Positions 1 through 13,650 are shown, counted from the stretch's first letter. The stretch is 64,000 nucleotides of DNA from Notamacropus eugenii (GCF_028372415.1 NC_092875.1:56718919-56782918); one strand, 5' to 3'. Numbers and translations: made by a program. Notes: generated by a model not told the origin, from the sequence alone.

Positions 1-105
1 GCCTACAGTCATCCAGCTAGTAAGTGCCTAAGGCCAGATTTGAACTTGGGTTTTTTGACTCTGAATTTGGTGCTATATCTTCTACACCACCTAATACCTC
101 TAATG
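1..105 (-). repeat. tRNA-derived SINE (MAR1/MIR-like) end, cut by the window edge
   Basis: The sequence reads through a 'cagctagtaagtg' core, then 'tttgaac', then a 'ctacaccacctaa' end. These are the landmarks of the reversed head of the marsupial MAR1/MIR group of SINEs. Its other half lies outside the window. An 85-codon open frame here is incidental. Confidence 0.6.
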
Positions 106-1171
106 AATGCTCTCACAGGAGAAAAGATCTTCCATAAAGAAGATATAGATTTTTTAGCAAGTATCACTTATGGGGATTTGGTACACAGAGACCACTTATC
201 CTTCCTCAGGAAAAAGGGAATCAGAACTCCTTTGGAGTGGGGGCAAGTAGAACCTGACAGAAAAGTAGGAAAACAGGATTCAAAGAAAAGATACTGAGGT
301 ACATAGAAAGAAAAAGTGACCAAGGTAAGGGCAAAAGTCAATAAGGAACTGCAAATAAAAGAGTCATAGGAAAATTGCTACCATGTGACAAAAACCTCTC
401 TCTATCACCTGATGGAAGTGGTATTTTTAATAATGAGACACAACAGGAAAAAAGGGGGCTTGTGTACAAGATCCACAAGATAATACAGAAATTTTTAGAA
501 AAAAAGAACCCGAAATAGGTTCCTTAGATATTTTAATTACAACAGGAATACAGCAGATAAAGAAGGAGCAAAGAAATGTAAAGGATATGAATCAAAGCAT
601 AAAATTCAAGAGTAGTAAGAAAGGGAAAAAAAGAATGAAAAGAATAGAAAAAAGGTACAAGTAATGAACATTTGAAAAACTAATGAACAAGACAAGTTAA
701 AGAGTAGGGAAGGAAGGGGAATTTTACTTATCTACTTAACTGAGAGAGAGAAAAGAAACAAGAAACTAAATAATTATATAAAAACAAGAGAGAAAAGGAA
801 TAATTAAAAGAGGGGTTCTTGTGGATGAAGAGAAGAGAGATGGCCAAAGTAGGTTAGGGAAATGATAAATTTAAAAGCCGTCATTAAAAAGACAAATTAA
901 CAAATATTTTACCTAAAATGATCACATATAAGAGAAAGGAAAATGAGAAATTTTAAATAAGTATGCAATATGAAATAACAAATGGAGGAGAAAAGGATAA
1001 CCAGAAACAAATGCACACAAGTCTAAACTAGCAAAACTGAGAACTTAATAAGTGGAATATTAGTCACAGAGATATTAATTGTAGAAAATATTTATGTAAT
1101 TCTTTAAAGTTTCCAAATTCTTTCCAGGCATTATCTCATTTTGTGTTATTATTATCCCCATTTTGCAAGTT
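106..1171. other. Gene-free purine-rich stretch, unassigned
   Basis: About 1 kb rich in A and G on the plus strand, with many AAAG/GAAA runs and no long open frame. The composition resembles sense-strand LINE ORF1 or 5' UTR sequence, but I could not tie it to a family. No exon-like or conserved segment is visible. Confidence 0.4.
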
Positions 1172-1335
1172 GTATTTGTCCTTCATTCTTAAATAGGGCC
1201 ATGACATTGGGGAATAATGACATGATTTGCAGTTGACTTGGATTTAAGTGAGGGAGGGCTGTCGAGGTCACCAATCTCACTTTCTCCTCCAGAGCAATCT
1301 GGGTTCAGTGACCTGATATTCATAAGGATGACTCG
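1172..1335 (-). repeat. RTE-tail SINE
   Basis: The plus strand shows 'tttgtccttcattct', then 'gacttggatttaagtgagg', then 'cctcactttctcctccagag'. The same order recurs at 29555, 41620 and (reversed) 60365. Its tail matches the 3' end of the RTE LINE that ends at 30403, and its body matches part of that LINE's 5' region, so it is an RTE-mobilised SINE. A short MIR-like fragment follows to about 1450. Confidence 0.7.
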
Positions 1336-1449
1336 AGAGTTCAACTCCAGTCTCAGGCACTTACTAGCTGTGTGATCCCATTTTAAAGATGAAAACCTGA
1401 GGCTCAGAGAGTTTAAGTGACTTATCCAAAGTCACAAAGCCAGTGTGGT

Positions 1450-1960
1450 TTATACAAATGAACAAAATTTTGGAGATTAAACAACCCAATTTCCTAAAAT
1501 GAAAATAAACAGGGAATAACCCTGTTCTAGACAGATTTAAAGGTGAATGTTAGCAAACTTTAAAAGAGCAATTGATATTTATGCTACAAAAACTATTCTC
1601 AAAAACTGATAAATAAAAACTATCAACTTTCCCATATGAGTCATCTGAATAAAAATAAATCTTAGAAAAAGAACTATACAACAATATCATGAAGGAATAT
1701 TGATGATAACATTTATAATAAAATTCTAACAAAAAGCCTGATTCAATGTATTCCAAAAGTACTCACTGTGACAGCATGTGGTTTATACCAGGGATTGTAA
1801 GAATCATTAAACATTTTTTATAAAATAACATAGCTATATTTTGTAACTACTTGAACACATACGATAACTTTAATAAATGTAGAAAATGCCTTGGGTAGAA
1901 CACCACACTCATGTCAAAAACTTAGAAAGTAGAGGTACTAATGCGGAGTTTTTGAGAAAG
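1450..1960. other. Gene-free AT-rich stretch
   Basis: Nothing recognisable. A 68-codon minus-strand frame here has low-complexity, Tyr/Ser/Phe-rich content and no family resemblance. Confidence 0.4.
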
Positions 1961-2379
1961 TGACCCAATTTTGATTTTTAAATAAATTTTTGCTTTTATT
2001 CTGAACAAAACAAATGCCTAATAGAATGAGTATGAGCAAGTACCTACAAGAATAGGAAAAGAAGAGTGTAAAGGAAACTCCAGCTCTCTATACCAGATAC
2101 ATTACTTTTTAAAATATATAATAAAATCAACCTTTAGCTTTCAAAACTATATTGCTTTTCTTGCTTTATTTCTGGCTAAAAGGAACACCTAAAATATGAT
2201 ATATGTATGTCTAAAAATCGAGCTTTGTTTGTACTGTGAAAGCTACAGGTTTCCCCAAATACTTTTCACTAGTATTGACACCATTCAGAGACTGCTAATT
2301 GTGATGATAAGATAATAGAAAAAATAAAGGTAGAAACACTGACAGAAAGAAGACAAAATTATCCAATGTGAAAATGATA

Positions 2380-4450
2380 GTTTACTTACAAAACCCCAGA
2401 GAATTAGTCAAAACAAAATGATTGGGACAATAGTTTTAACAACATACTATTAAAGTCATAAAAATTGTTAGTTTTTCTCCATACCAATAACAAAACCTGA
2501 AGAAAAAATATTAGAGAAATCCTATTCAAAATCACTCCATAATTCACGAAATACCCAGAAGCAAATATACCAAGTAAGTCTTAGGACATTACAAAACACT
2601 CTTTAAATGTTAAGACAAAACACTTTAGTGATTGGAGAAATATTGATTGTTTATGACTGGACTATGCCAATGTAAAATATGCTAATGGTACTGAAATTAA
2701 ATAACATATTTCATGCTAAAGCAATCAAGCTCCCAGGGTGGGACTTTACAGAATTATGTAAAATAATTACAAAATTGTTTTGGATGAACATAAGGACTGT
2801 CATCTCAAGGGAAATAATGGGGAAAGTAGATGTGAAGAGGAAATGGAATTTTCACAATCCAAATATGTTACTAAGCAATGATTAACAAAATTATTTGGTA
2901 TTTTTCAGATAAAAACATAAAATTTGAACAGTTTTACAAACTAAATTAGTTAGAATCAAAAACACATTAAATAGTGTAATACCTCAACAATAAAAGGATA
3001 TAGTGCACTTGGGAAAGAATTCTATTTCACAACAAAAACTGGAAAATCAATTTGACAGAAATAAGACATGAATAACTCGTATATGTTCTACTATACATAA
3101 TATTAAGGTTAAAATATCAATTCAACATAAATATCAAAAGTCATACCATTAAAAAATAGCATACAACAGGAGCAGGAATTGAAGTCAGCATAGCATTCAA
3201 AGCTATGACAGTAGAGAGAATTCTTAACCAAATAAAGGACGAATGGGATCATCAGAAGATAAAAGAAATAATTCTGATTATCTGAAACTGAGAAGACGTT
3301 GGATGAACAAAATCAATGAAGCCAGCATAAGAAAGAAAAATGTCAAGTGAGAAAAATATCTTTTAAATAAATACTTTTGATAAAGTTTTGATACCCTATA
3401 TGAATACCAGAAACTCATTCAAATGTTTTAAAAATAATCAGTTTTCAAAAGAGAAATTGCAAACATAAGGAAAAGTTCTACAAATTGCTACTAATGGGAA
3501 AAATACAAACCAAAATAACTCTGAGGTTTCATCTCACATATAGAAAATGACAAAGATGTACACAGCCAAAGGGTACTGTGAGAAGACAGACTTGCTAATA
3601 TCCTATTGGTGGATCTGTGAGTAGATCTGACCAACAGAGTAAGCAATTTGAGATTATGATACAAAATAACTAAGACAAACAAAATATCCTGTAAATGAGA
3701 GAATTTGATGGTAGAAATGTAGGCCAAGAAAGCAAAGACAGAAATAATAATCCTACTCATTAAAAAATACTTATAGCAGCACTTATCATGTCAACAAAGA
3801 ACTGGAGAGGAAAAGCAGTTTCTCTTTCAGTGGGAAATAAGTAGTTAAATAAAATATGGTTTAAGAATGTAATGGAAAATTACTGCACTATCAGAATGAT
3901 GCATATAAAAAATTCAGAGAACATTAAAAGTTCATATAATCTAAGGCACTGTGACATAAATACAAGCAGGAAAATAATACTGAATGCACAGTGAGATAAG
4001 AAATGTAAATGGAAAGAAAAATGAAAATGAAACTCAACTCTGAGCTTGGCCTCAGGGAGGAATTGAGAAAATACACCTTTTTCCTTCCTTTCTGGAGGAG
4101 GGAGTGGGGCAGTAGTATGAAATACCACATATCCTTTCTTAAATAATTGATATGTTTAAGGTTTTGCTTAAATTAGTTTTTTTTCCTCTTTCTATTATAA
4201 GGTTTATTAAGATGCCTAAGTAAATGTGGAGAAGGGGTGGATATATGTTTGGAAATTAATATGACAGCTACAGAAAGCACCAAAAAAGACTACAAAATAT
4301 AAAACAAAAATTTTTTCCAGCTGCACATGATATGTAATAAAATACAAAAATTAAGATGAGAAAATATGAATAATCTAAATAAATATAGGAAGATAATTAT
4401 GAAATAATCCAAAGTAAATGCGGAGCTGGAAGGAAGGAGTACACACTAAC
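2380..4450 (+). mobile_element. Marsupial L1, decayed 3' part of ORF2 (in copy A)
   Basis: Codons 2679-2880 read as the ORF2 region where the reading goes from 'AIKLPGWDFTELCKI' towards 'KLFWMN', the counterpart of the L1 stretch before the C-terminal domain. Further on come 'caaaataactctgaggt' (about 3512) and 'agcagcacttatcatg' (about 3775), landmarks of the marsupial L1 ORF2 end. It has many stops and indels and is shared with copy B, so it inserted before the duplication. Confidence 0.65.
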
Positions 4451-5904
4451 TACTTCCCGATATGAATGAAAATAACTGTGAATGAATGGGCAAAATGGCA
4501 TCATAATGAAAAGGAAACTGATCAGGAATCCCTCTGTACCCAATCAATTTGATGAGGTCCGCAGTCCAAATGCTGGGATTAAAGGTTATCAATCTATGTC
4601 TAGGGGTAGCTGACAGGCATATCTCCATCAAAAGTGTGTGCCTACTAAGGCATAATAGAGATGACATAAGAATTCCTGATTAGTTTTTAAATAGAAAGGC
4701 CCCCAAGATGCTTGGCTTGCTAGGACTCAAGATGACAAATTGTTGTCATGAGACCATCCCCTTTACATAGACTTTAAAGAGAGCTAATGGCATACTACTG
4801 CCTCCTTTTTCCTTCTGCCTTTTTCCCATATTCAGAAGTTGGACCAGTGTACATTAAAGTAGGACTGGATCTTGGATAAATAAAATTTGGCCCTGAGCTG
4901 AGCCTTGCCTCAAACCCCTTGGCACCTGGAAATGGCTGTCTTGGAGCCAAAGGAATTATGTGACCTCACTCACAGATTCTGGAACATAGATCAGAAAGTA
5001 GAATTCTTGAGATTACCCCAACTCAGCCCAAGAAAATGAAGCAATCAGAAAGATGGGAGAATTCCAGAAGAAGCAAGTGGTGAAAACAGATACATGCTTC
5101 TCCGCCTGGCCAGAAAGTATAGTTCACAGTTTCTGTGATCTCAACCTATAGTGCAGAGAAAAAGAAAGTTTCAGTTCCTGGCAGTGTGATCCCAGAATCT
5201 CACTTTCTAGCCAAAGAGGGCAGATTTTCTAGGCCAGAGTTAGCTTAAGAATAAGTCTGAGTTTGAGCATTCCCAAGTTCAAGGGAAGAAAGACGATTGT
5301 CTACATAGTCTCTGAATGGCATCCAGCACAGGAAGTAAAAGACGATGCAAATGACCCCTGTAACTGAAGAACTAAAGTTACAGAGAATAAGGGGAATTAA
5401 GAGCTTGGGACCATGCCACCACCACCCTCTCCTTTACAGTAAGCTGTAACAGTTCAGACTGTTCAGGATTCACAAGGAAACATATTCCTGGATCAGTAAC
5501 CCTCAAGTGTTTTTCCCTTCCTGAGAACCTCCAAACCACAGGGGACAATGAAGAACTGAGTGGGGAAAAGTATCCCAGGGCAATGTCAGAGGATTGCTGC
5601 TCAAAGGTACCCCAATTTGCTTTGCAAGCACAACTTGTGATTACTGAAAGTTATAATGTGTTTTCTGTATGTGATTATGAGCTACAAAGCAGAGTTGTCT
5701 GAATATCTCATATATTTTCATTATCTGTTTTTAGGCTCCCATAAATCCTTGCATTTTCTGCGCGATGAAATAAAGTTTCTCCATACTGCTTTTGAGTTTG
5801 TTACCTTGATGTTATGTAAGACACCTGGGGTCTCAGTTTACATCTGAGGAATTCTAGAAATGAACTAGAACTAAATTTTATTTTGAAATTTTCTTGAGAA
5901 TAAG
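4450..5904. other. Gene-free DNA shared by copies A and B
   Basis: Unique-looking sequence matching 18440-19480, for example around 'aaatttggccctgagc' and 'ccaagttcaagggaa'. No exon, RNA gene or repeat family was recognised, and open frames here are short. Confidence 0.4.
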
Positions 5905-6170
5905 CTCTGTTGGTTGAGAAAACATGGGAGAGTTGGAACACTAATTCATTGTTGGTGGAGCTGTCAGCTGATCACAGTTTGAAGCTGTGTCCAAAGGGTT
6001 ACAAAACAGAGCAATTTGGAACTATGTTCAAAGGGTTACAAAAATGTGCATACCCAGAAATATCAGTTTTAGAACTGTATCCCAAAGAGATCATAAAAAT
6101 GGGAAAAAGTCCCACTTGTACAAAACTATTTATAGAGAATAAATACTGGGACTAGGGCATAACAAGTCAA
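5905..6170 (+). mobile_element. L1 ORF2 3' fragment present only in copy A
   Basis: Reads 'ttggaacactaattcattg', 'ttggtggagctgtcagctg', 'caatttggaactatg' and 'cccaaagagatcataaaaat', landmark phrases of the marsupial L1 ORF2 C-terminal region. Copy B has no counterpart between its anchors at 19430 and 19910, so this insertion is private to A or was lost from B. Confidence 0.75.
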
Positions 6171-6679
6171 AGAAGGAAAAGTGATACTTGGGGGTTGTGC
6201 TCCTAGAACTAGATCAACTACCTATCATTTTGTGACTTAAGGTGGTCCCTGGACTATATTATATAATAGTAGCAATAATAACAATAGAAACCATGGCAAT
6301 AAAATATGTGCGTAGAGATTTAGGTTGGAAGTTCCCTTTGTATACATTGCCTTATTTAATCATCACAAAAAACTGTGTAATATAGGGTTTATTATCAACA
6401 TTTTATTGATTCAGAAACTGACTCAGATAAAGTGACTTGCACAGAGATGCAAAGCTAGTAAGTATCCAAAGCTGTATTCAAACTGAAATCTTTCCAAGCA
6501 AAGCCCCTCTACCTTCTACATCGAAGTCCTCCCAGTGATGACTGGGAATGCCTAAAAAATTATTGACACTTTATGAATTGAAATGAACTGATTTAAATAG
6601 ACTTATCAAAGGAGCTTGATTAGTCGAGCAAATGTTAAATGTTGAGCTATTAATGAAACATTTCAAGTGGGTTTTTTTT

Positions 6680-6890
6680 AAACCTTGGATAACTCAGAAG
6701 GACTTACAATGAAAAGTGCTATCCACTCCCAGAAAAAGTGCTGATGGAGTCTGAATACAGATTGAAGCATGCTTTTTAAACTTTCTTCATTTTTCTTCTT
6801 TTTTCATGGAGGGGGGGGTATGTTTTCCTTTATAACATGACTAATATGAAAATATTTTTGCATGATTATATATGTATAACCAAAAATAGA
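6680..6890 (+). mobile_element. L1 3' UTR fragment present only in copy A
   Basis: Contains 'aatgaaaagtgctatccac', 'tgatggagtctgaat', 'agattgaagcatgct' and 'aacatgactaatatg', the usual order of the marsupial L1 3' UTR. The matching place in copy B (about 20095) runs straight on without it. Confidence 0.7.
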
Positions 6891-7039
6891 TCTTGATCAA
6901 TTATAAAATTGAGCCATTAGATGAAATTTTATAGGAATAAGCATATAGTCTAACTTGGGTTGGGAAGGCAAATGACAAAAATAATATGTAGGAAGACCAA
7001 TTAAAGAACTATACATGTTTGTCCTGATGAAGAATAGAC

Positions 7040-7370
7040 TTTAGTTGGGCATTAAAATTGTCTTCATGGGCTGTAAATTATCTCTTGTGCAAGAGTGATT
7101 GGACTTGTTCTACTTGGCCCCAGAAGATGCAATGAGAAAAAGTGAGGTAAACCCACAAGGAGGCCAATTTTGGCTCTGCAGAAGCAAAAGTTTTCTTGCA
7201 CTTAAAACACTACAACAGCAGAATGGGAAGACATGAAAAGCAGTGGATTCTTTCTTGGAACATAATAGAGGATTCAGGTTGGACTGAAGGGCCTCTGAAG
7301 TACTGTCCTGCTCAAGATCTCCAGGGTTTGGTAACTTCACATGGGATGTTGGACAGCTCTCACTATTAGG
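7040..7370 (+). mobile_element. CR1/L3 LINE 3' end (copy A; B counterpart 20280-20650)
   Basis: 'ttggacttgttctacttggc' followed by 'ccccagaagatgcaatgag', and later 'ggacagctctcactattag', follow the 3' region of old CR1/L3-clade LINEs. The B counterpart has the same order. Open frames of 137 and 143 codons on opposite strands at 20233-20738 are by-products of this repeat. Confidence 0.55.
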
Positions 7371-9229
7371 AACCCTTCTGCCATAGGTTTCTGCCCCATA
7401 GGAAATTCAGCTGTTCTGGGAGAGGAAATATAATTATATGATTTCTCTAATTAAGGTTTTCTAATTTCTAATTTTCTAATTAAGTGTCTAATCTCTTAGG
7501 CACTAGACATTTCAAATATTCTCCCTATTCCTCCATAGGACTAGATCCCAGTTATCTCAGACCAGGAGGCAGTCTGCTTATGCCTCCCAGGGTTATCAAC
7601 TCAACTGCCTGCAACTCTACATTTTTTCTAGAACCCAAAATATCTGTCTTCCTTGTCCCATATTCCAACAGATTGTCAGCCAAGGCAGTCCCATTTGCTG
7701 TGTTCAATGACTGATTGGAGGTAAGAAATGTTGGGAAGGGACAGATTAAAAGTACCCAGTAAGGGAAAGGAGAAGCAGCCTGTTATTTCTCAGAAATTCA
7801 AGATTCTCCCAAACCCAGAACAGAAGATATAATAGCCTAATCCAGTCTATAGAGCAACACAAACAGAGTCTACTTGAAAGGCACAGAGGTCAACCCAGGA
7901 CCATGTTTGGAGAAAAAGCTAAGGAAAGTAGAATAAACCCTATACACTAAGTCATGCTCTGGTTCCTTCCTCACCAAGAAGACTTTGGCCTAATTACTTT
8001 CATTCTTGGGCCCTGATCAGTAAAATGGGGATCAAAATTCCACACTGACTCCGTGGATTTTTTGTGAGAATCAAAGAAGATCATCTTAGTGGAATTTTTT
8101 GGTGATGTTAAATAATCTCAGAGATATGAGTCTGGTGTGGCTGAATCCACTTCAGCCAAGTGTAATCCAAACACCAGGGACAATCTTTAGATAGAGAAAA
8201 GTCTGAGATGCTCTAATACAAAGCTAAGTAAACACAGAGGGTTATGTTCCTAATCCCAGATAAAAGGTACTGGACTATGGTATGACTCTTTCATACAAAC
8301 TTTAGATAACTCCTGTGATTCTACAGATTTTTGAAAGGCACTGGAGGCTGACCTTATCACTCAGGGCACATGGGTAAGGGCAGAAGAGCTGATGAAAGGA
8401 CATACTACCCAAATGATAGCTGATGGGTAGGCTGAAACCATCTCCTATGATTTGAAGGTGATCAAAAACATAGGGAGATTTCATAGGATGGGCTGGAATT
8501 CCTAGGAAGATTGTCAGGAAGAAATAAATGATAAGTAAACAGTTAGAGACTAAATAGTATTTGAAGTAAGTTCCATCAGTGTACCAGATGTCAGGTTGTT
8601 CCCTTTATAGATATTATTGTATGATGTTTGAAATATCACTGCAGTGAATATGCATTTTCATTAGATTTTCTTAAATTCAGCAGGAGCAATTTTCTCTTTG
8701 ACTCACATCACTTCCTACAGTCTGCTACCCATTATCCTTAAATAATTTTTATTGCTTTTGTCAACCTTGTCCTCTTGGTCTTTTTTCCTCCTCTTCCTCT
8801 GCTTCTGATAGGAATTAGACCAGATGATCTGAAATTCTGATTTATTTTTCCTCATTCTATTATATTCCTCTTTCCCACTCTCCATTCTTTCTACCTTCTA
8901 TTCCAATCATCATTCCTTTGCCCTCTCAGAATTTCACTGAGGATGCAGTCACAAAAATGAGCTAATGAAAAGTAACCAGTATTTCTTTAGTTCTATTGGG
9001 AGGAACTATTCCTATACAGAAAGCCTTTGGGGCCAGGTTGTTTAGTGGTATATAGAGCAACCATACTGTGAGTAGGAAACTGATCAATTGTCAGTTGCTG
9101 CATTTATCTGCCTCCAAGGAGATAGGGATGATTGGACTAGGGAAAGAAAGACAGAGAAGAGAAACAAAAGAAGGGTAGAAGGGTTTTAATGAATAAGCTA
9201 AGACTGGATATGTGATATCATGATGGGGA

Positions 9230-9480
9230 AGACAAAGGCTTTCAAATATTTAAAGGTTGGTTATGAGAAAGATAAGGTATGATTTCCTTAACTTCAGAAA
9301 GCAGAATTAGGAATAATGCATGGAAGTTGCCCAAAAAAATTCAATTTGATAAAAAGAAAAACTTCCTAAAAATTATAGACTTAGGACTCTATAAGAACCA
9401 CAGGCAGACATTGCACCATGAGTAAGAGGAATTTCATGAGGGTTCCAGGAAGGGGAAAATAAGACCATGAGGAAAAGGAT
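9230..9480 (+). mobile_element. CR1/L3 LINE 3' fragment (copy A; B counterpart 22490-22740)
   Basis: 'ggctttcaaatatttaaagg' followed by 'aacttcctaaaaattatag' and 'ggaatttcatgagggttcc'. The B copy gives the same phrases with about 20% differences. Confidence 0.5.
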
Positions 9481-10199
9481 TTCCACAAGATCTAGTACCC
9501 CTTTGTAGGAAGTACCCTCTAAATTTGATCCCACTTTCCCTGGCATGACTTCTATATTGTAGAAGACACTGCTGAGGTTTTTTTTTTTCCTTTGGAAGGG
9601 TGAGTTATTTTATACAAGCTGTTCATAAAATTCAACCTTAGTAAACACCTCTCTCTAGAAACATATTAAGAAATCTATGTCTGATAGAAATGAATTCAAA
9701 ATTAATAAAGGAATCATATTTGCAGAAATTTATAAGTATTTAAGGTTATAAGCTTAATAAGTATTCATAAGTATTTTTAATGACAAAGTATTAGATCACA
9801 TAAGTGTAAGTTAATAAGCATTAAGTTTATAAGTGTTAGAGAACCATGACCAAACACTTAGGGCTACTCCTAGAACCTTGAGGGGAAAGATAGTTGTTGG
9901 TCTGAATGTAGATTAGGAGAGTAACCCCAGAGTATATCCTATATGTGTATAAAAGACTTGAAGATCTTAGAGGAGGACAAGTTAGGTATGAATAGCATTA
10001 ACTTCCTTTGGCCTCGACATGATAATCCTTCTGGTTCATACTTTTCTTTTACTGGCCATCAACCCCAACAGGGTCTGATCTAGCCACTACCACCAATACC
10101 ACTCCCAAAATTAAGAAGAAATTCCTTTTTTTCCCCTCTCCAAGAATTCTTTGTTTGGGAATTCAAAGTATCTGCCTACAATAAATATGTGTGCCCTGC

Positions 10200-10800
10200 T
10201 CCTACCTCTTCTGGAGTGGTAGCTATCTTTAAGTATTTGAAGGGCTAGCAAGAGGAATTAAATGTTTTCCTTGGCCTGGAGAGGACATGGCAAAAAGACA
10301 AATTTGGATTTGATCTCAGAAAACAAACAAACCAGCAAACAAACTTCTTTACAAGTAAAGATTTGAAAATGTGAATTTGTCTCTCTCAGGAAGTGGTGCC
10401 TTCCTGCTCACAGGAGATCTTCAAGCAAGAGCTGGATAATGACTCCTTATCTATAAAATCACCTTTCATCACCACATCTGTTGTGTTTCTGACTCTGTGG
10501 ATTTCAAAGTCACGACTCAGTACCCAGGCCTTCTCAACCTTCAGCATCATTCTCCCAAACCACTCTCCTGATCCCATTGGTGACTTTCATCAAGAAGTTC
10601 CCCATTTGGGGACAGAGTTCAAGTTTGTCCTTCTTTGTTCTCCTCTTGTCTGTGACTCTCACTCTTCAGGCTATATCATCATACCCTTACACTGGTTTCT
10701 TCTCCCTGTCTCACCCCTCTAATTTATTGTTTTTGTATCCCTAACACTTAGCACAGAGTTTGTCATATAGCAAATATTTCATAAATGCATACTACTTGAC
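10200..10800 (+). mobile_element. CR1/L3 fragment followed by an L2 3' end (copy A)
   Basis: 10200-10440 carries 'tatttgaagggctagcaaga' and 'gagatcttcaagcaagagc', as in CR1/L3 tails. 10620-10800 ends in 'tgtatccctaacacttagca', then 'ataaatgcata', the L2 3' tail. The copy B counterparts are 23090-23330 and 23590-23665. Confidence 0.55.
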
Positions 10801-11258
10801 TAATCATGTAGAAAGATCTCAGTATAATGTTTTCATATCTATATCACATTTTTCAAGGGTCAAGTAGGAAGAATTCTTATTCAGCTATAGGTTGGACTAA
10901 ATGACTTTGGAGTCCATTTCAGTTTTGAGGTTCAGTGCTTCTAGAATTCCTAAAGGGATTAACCAGCTAGAAATTCTGTCTCTTTTACTCAGACTGTTCC
11001 TGACTTTTCTCGTTAATATAAAGGACACCCCAGGTGGCTCTGAAATTGTTTGAAGTTTTTTAACTCAATCCTAAAGTCTTAGACCTGACTCCATTCTCTC
11101 TAGAAGCACCTTCCTAGACTGAATAGTCCCATTTAAACCAATCTTCCATCTACATGTGCTTCAGTGAGGTTTTGTCCCTTTTCAAAAGATCAGTGACTTT
11201 TCCTTACCTTAGGAAGTAAAACCCAAGAAATTCACCTGTCATGCTTAAATCCAATAGT

Positions 11259-11400
11259 TCTAATATAATATTATATTATACTATATATATATGACATTAC
11301 ATAATATAATATACATTACACAATAATATAATTTTCCAAGTCTCATAATAGTCATTTGGCCTATAAATTTGTAATTATAAAATTTATTGTTTATAACTCC
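11259..11400. repeat. AT-rich low-complexity tract at the A-side junction
   Basis: Runs of ATAATATTATA type. It lies in the only part of copy A (about 11150-11410) with no match in B or C. In the other copy this is the place where the 14.6 kb olfactory receptor segment lies. Confidence 0.6.
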
Positions 11401-12056
11401 TAAAACAGCTACATACAAATGAATTGAAGAATCACAATGTTATGTAGTCATCATTATCTCAGTTGTTGCTTTGCCCACAAACAGGATCTCTCAGTACATT
11501 CACTTGAAGGGTACTTTCCTAACTACTTCTTACGACTGTATATGTCTCTCTTTACCATTTTACCTCAGATGTTCCATTACCCTGGAAACTGATTTTATCA
11601 GCTCTCCTTACACAGATATTATCTTTACGCCCCATTTCAGCATTCAAACTATTCATATATGAAAGGTGCAACACTTTATACCCAAATTTCCTCTCTTTTT
11701 ATATCCTTTGAATTTTAGGTCATATGACCAATAAGATAGAGGACCAGATTTTTCTCAAATGCACATAACCTCTCCAATCTCTCCAAAATATGAATTATGA
11801 CCTCGATATAAAGCTATTTCAGCTCTCTCTGTGGTATGAAGGACTAAGAATCCAAACAAGGTAAAAACTCAATGGATTAATAATAGAGAAGGTTAATCCC
11901 TAACTTCTAATTAGCTGACTCAATACTATCTTTCCCTATTGATCACCCAATTGCAGAGATACACAATCAGACCCATGGGCTTTCAACAGAACCCAACTTT
12001 AGACTCCAATTCTCTACCTTTTCCAGTGTCTTGGAGATTTAAATAACAGAAATTAA

Positions 12057-12740
12057 CTCAGAGGCAGCAATAAGAAATGAGACAGAAACAAGGCATGGTA
12101 GCTCTCTGCACTGCAAATGTCACTGTATGTCACAACAGAGCTCAGCTGGAGACCTGAGGAACAGAGTAAACTAATGCCAGAAACTTGAGGGGAGTTGAGG
12201 TTGGGTAGGTCTCTGTGGCACTCCATTAACCCTAACAGAAAGAGCCCAATGTACAGAGAGGGCTTGTTTTGACCCCCAAGAAGTAATTTGGGCCAGAGAC
12301 CTAGTCTGGTAAACCACAAATGACTCAACATGGGAGGAGGCCCCAGAAGCTGAGATCCAGTGTCTAATGAAATTGTCATCCAAGTGGAGAAATTCAGAAA
12401 GAGAAATGGGGTAAGTGAAGAAAAAAACTAAAATTAAGACAGATCTTAAGAGATAAAGCAATCAAAGACCTGTAACAAAAATAGGTAAACCAACAGGAAA
12501 GATATTCAAATATGGATGGAAAAAGAGTCTCTAAATCAGGGGAAAGAGTTTAGATATCTATAAATAAATATAATAATACCAAGGAAAATGAATCAACACC
12601 TGATGAGGAAGAGAACTCTGTGCATTGTGAGGAGAAAATAATGTCACAGAAAGGTGCTCCTGAATAGTGTAAACTAAAAGGAAGAATTTAAAAAGTGGAA
12701 TTCATGAATTGTACAACCATAAAAATTTGAAGAATAGAAA
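12057..12740 (+). mobile_element. L1/HAL1 5' UTR and ORF1 start (copy A)
   Basis: Colinear with 40070-40735. The later part encodes a charged stretch ('RIEKLEST') typical of the L1-type ORF1 coiled coil. It breaks off at about 12740, where the match to copy C also ends. Confidence 0.55.
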
Positions 12741-13552
12741 AACTAGAATCCACAGTGGTCCAAGGGTGACACATCACAGTCATGGATAGGGGCTGACGTC
12801 TGGCTTGAGCAATCAGGCATCTTCAGGTGGAGGGCATTAAGCCTGCAGAAAATAAATCTGACAAACAAGGTGAACAGATAAAAACCCAAAAAGAAACAAG
12901 GGGAAAATAACCAGAAGCAGGGTAGATAAAGAGTCAACCATGCTTCTGGAGTCCATGAACGCACTATCATAGCCTCATTCACTGTTGTTTACTCTTTTCT
13001 AATTTGCAGTTTTGGGGTCAGCATTCTGACGAGAGGTATTCTTCCCCTTCTTCCCTCACACTCGACTCTCATTGAGAAGGCAAGCAATTCAACATAGGTT
13101 ATGCATGTGGAGTTATGCGAAACACTTCTATAAAAGTCATGTTGTGAAAGACTATATTTCCTTCCATCCTATCCCCCCATGTATTGTATTTTCTCCTTTG
13201 TCCCTGTCACTTTTAAAAAGTATTGGATTCTGAATACCACCTCCCCCAATATACCCTCTTTTCTATCATCCCCCCATCCCCTTAAACCTTACTTTCCTGT
13301 AGGGTAAGATACCCAAATGAGTTTGTATGTTATTCCCTCAGTAAGCAAAATCTGATGAGAATAAGATTCACTCATTCCCTCTTACCTATTTTCCTTCCCC
13401 TCTATTGTGAAACCTTTTCCCTGCCTCGTTTAGATGAGATAACTTACCCCATTTTATCTCTCCCTTGTTCCTTCTCCCAATGTATTCCTCTTTCACCCCT
13501 TAATTTTATTTTTAGATATCTTCCCATTATATTCAACTCACCCTGTGCCATC

Positions 13553-13650
13553 TATCTATCTTTACCTATATCTATACCTATACACCTATGTATATGTATA
13601 TAAATCTATATCTATCTATCTACATCTTTATATATATTTCCTCCAACTAC
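13553..13650. repeat. Degenerate TATC-type microsatellite
   Basis: Interrupted tatc/tata tetranucleotide run inside the HAL1 3' UTR. The related HAL1 copy at 25030-25090 carries a (GA)n tract at the matching place. Confidence 0.7.

Larger units (their letters stand above)
1960..12740 (+). repeat. Segmental duplication, copy A
   Basis: This block is colinear with 15930-24400 (copy B) and 39060-40735 (copy C). Matching anchors, A to B: 1967/15941, 2241/16222, 4860/18843, 5160/19140, 6530/19940, 7020/20262, 8150/21410, 9400/22680, 10220/23112, 11100/24345. A to C: 11410/39060, 11770/39410, 12057/40070. By eye the copies agree at roughly 75-80%, with many small indels, so the duplication is old. 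The match includes repeats and unique-looking DNA in the same order, which separate insertions of one repeat family would not explain. Confidence 0.8.

Noticed and set aside
10393-10722. 109-codon plus-strand frame as a gene
   Set aside because: It spans CR1/L3 and L2 tails, and the copy B counterpart is not open.
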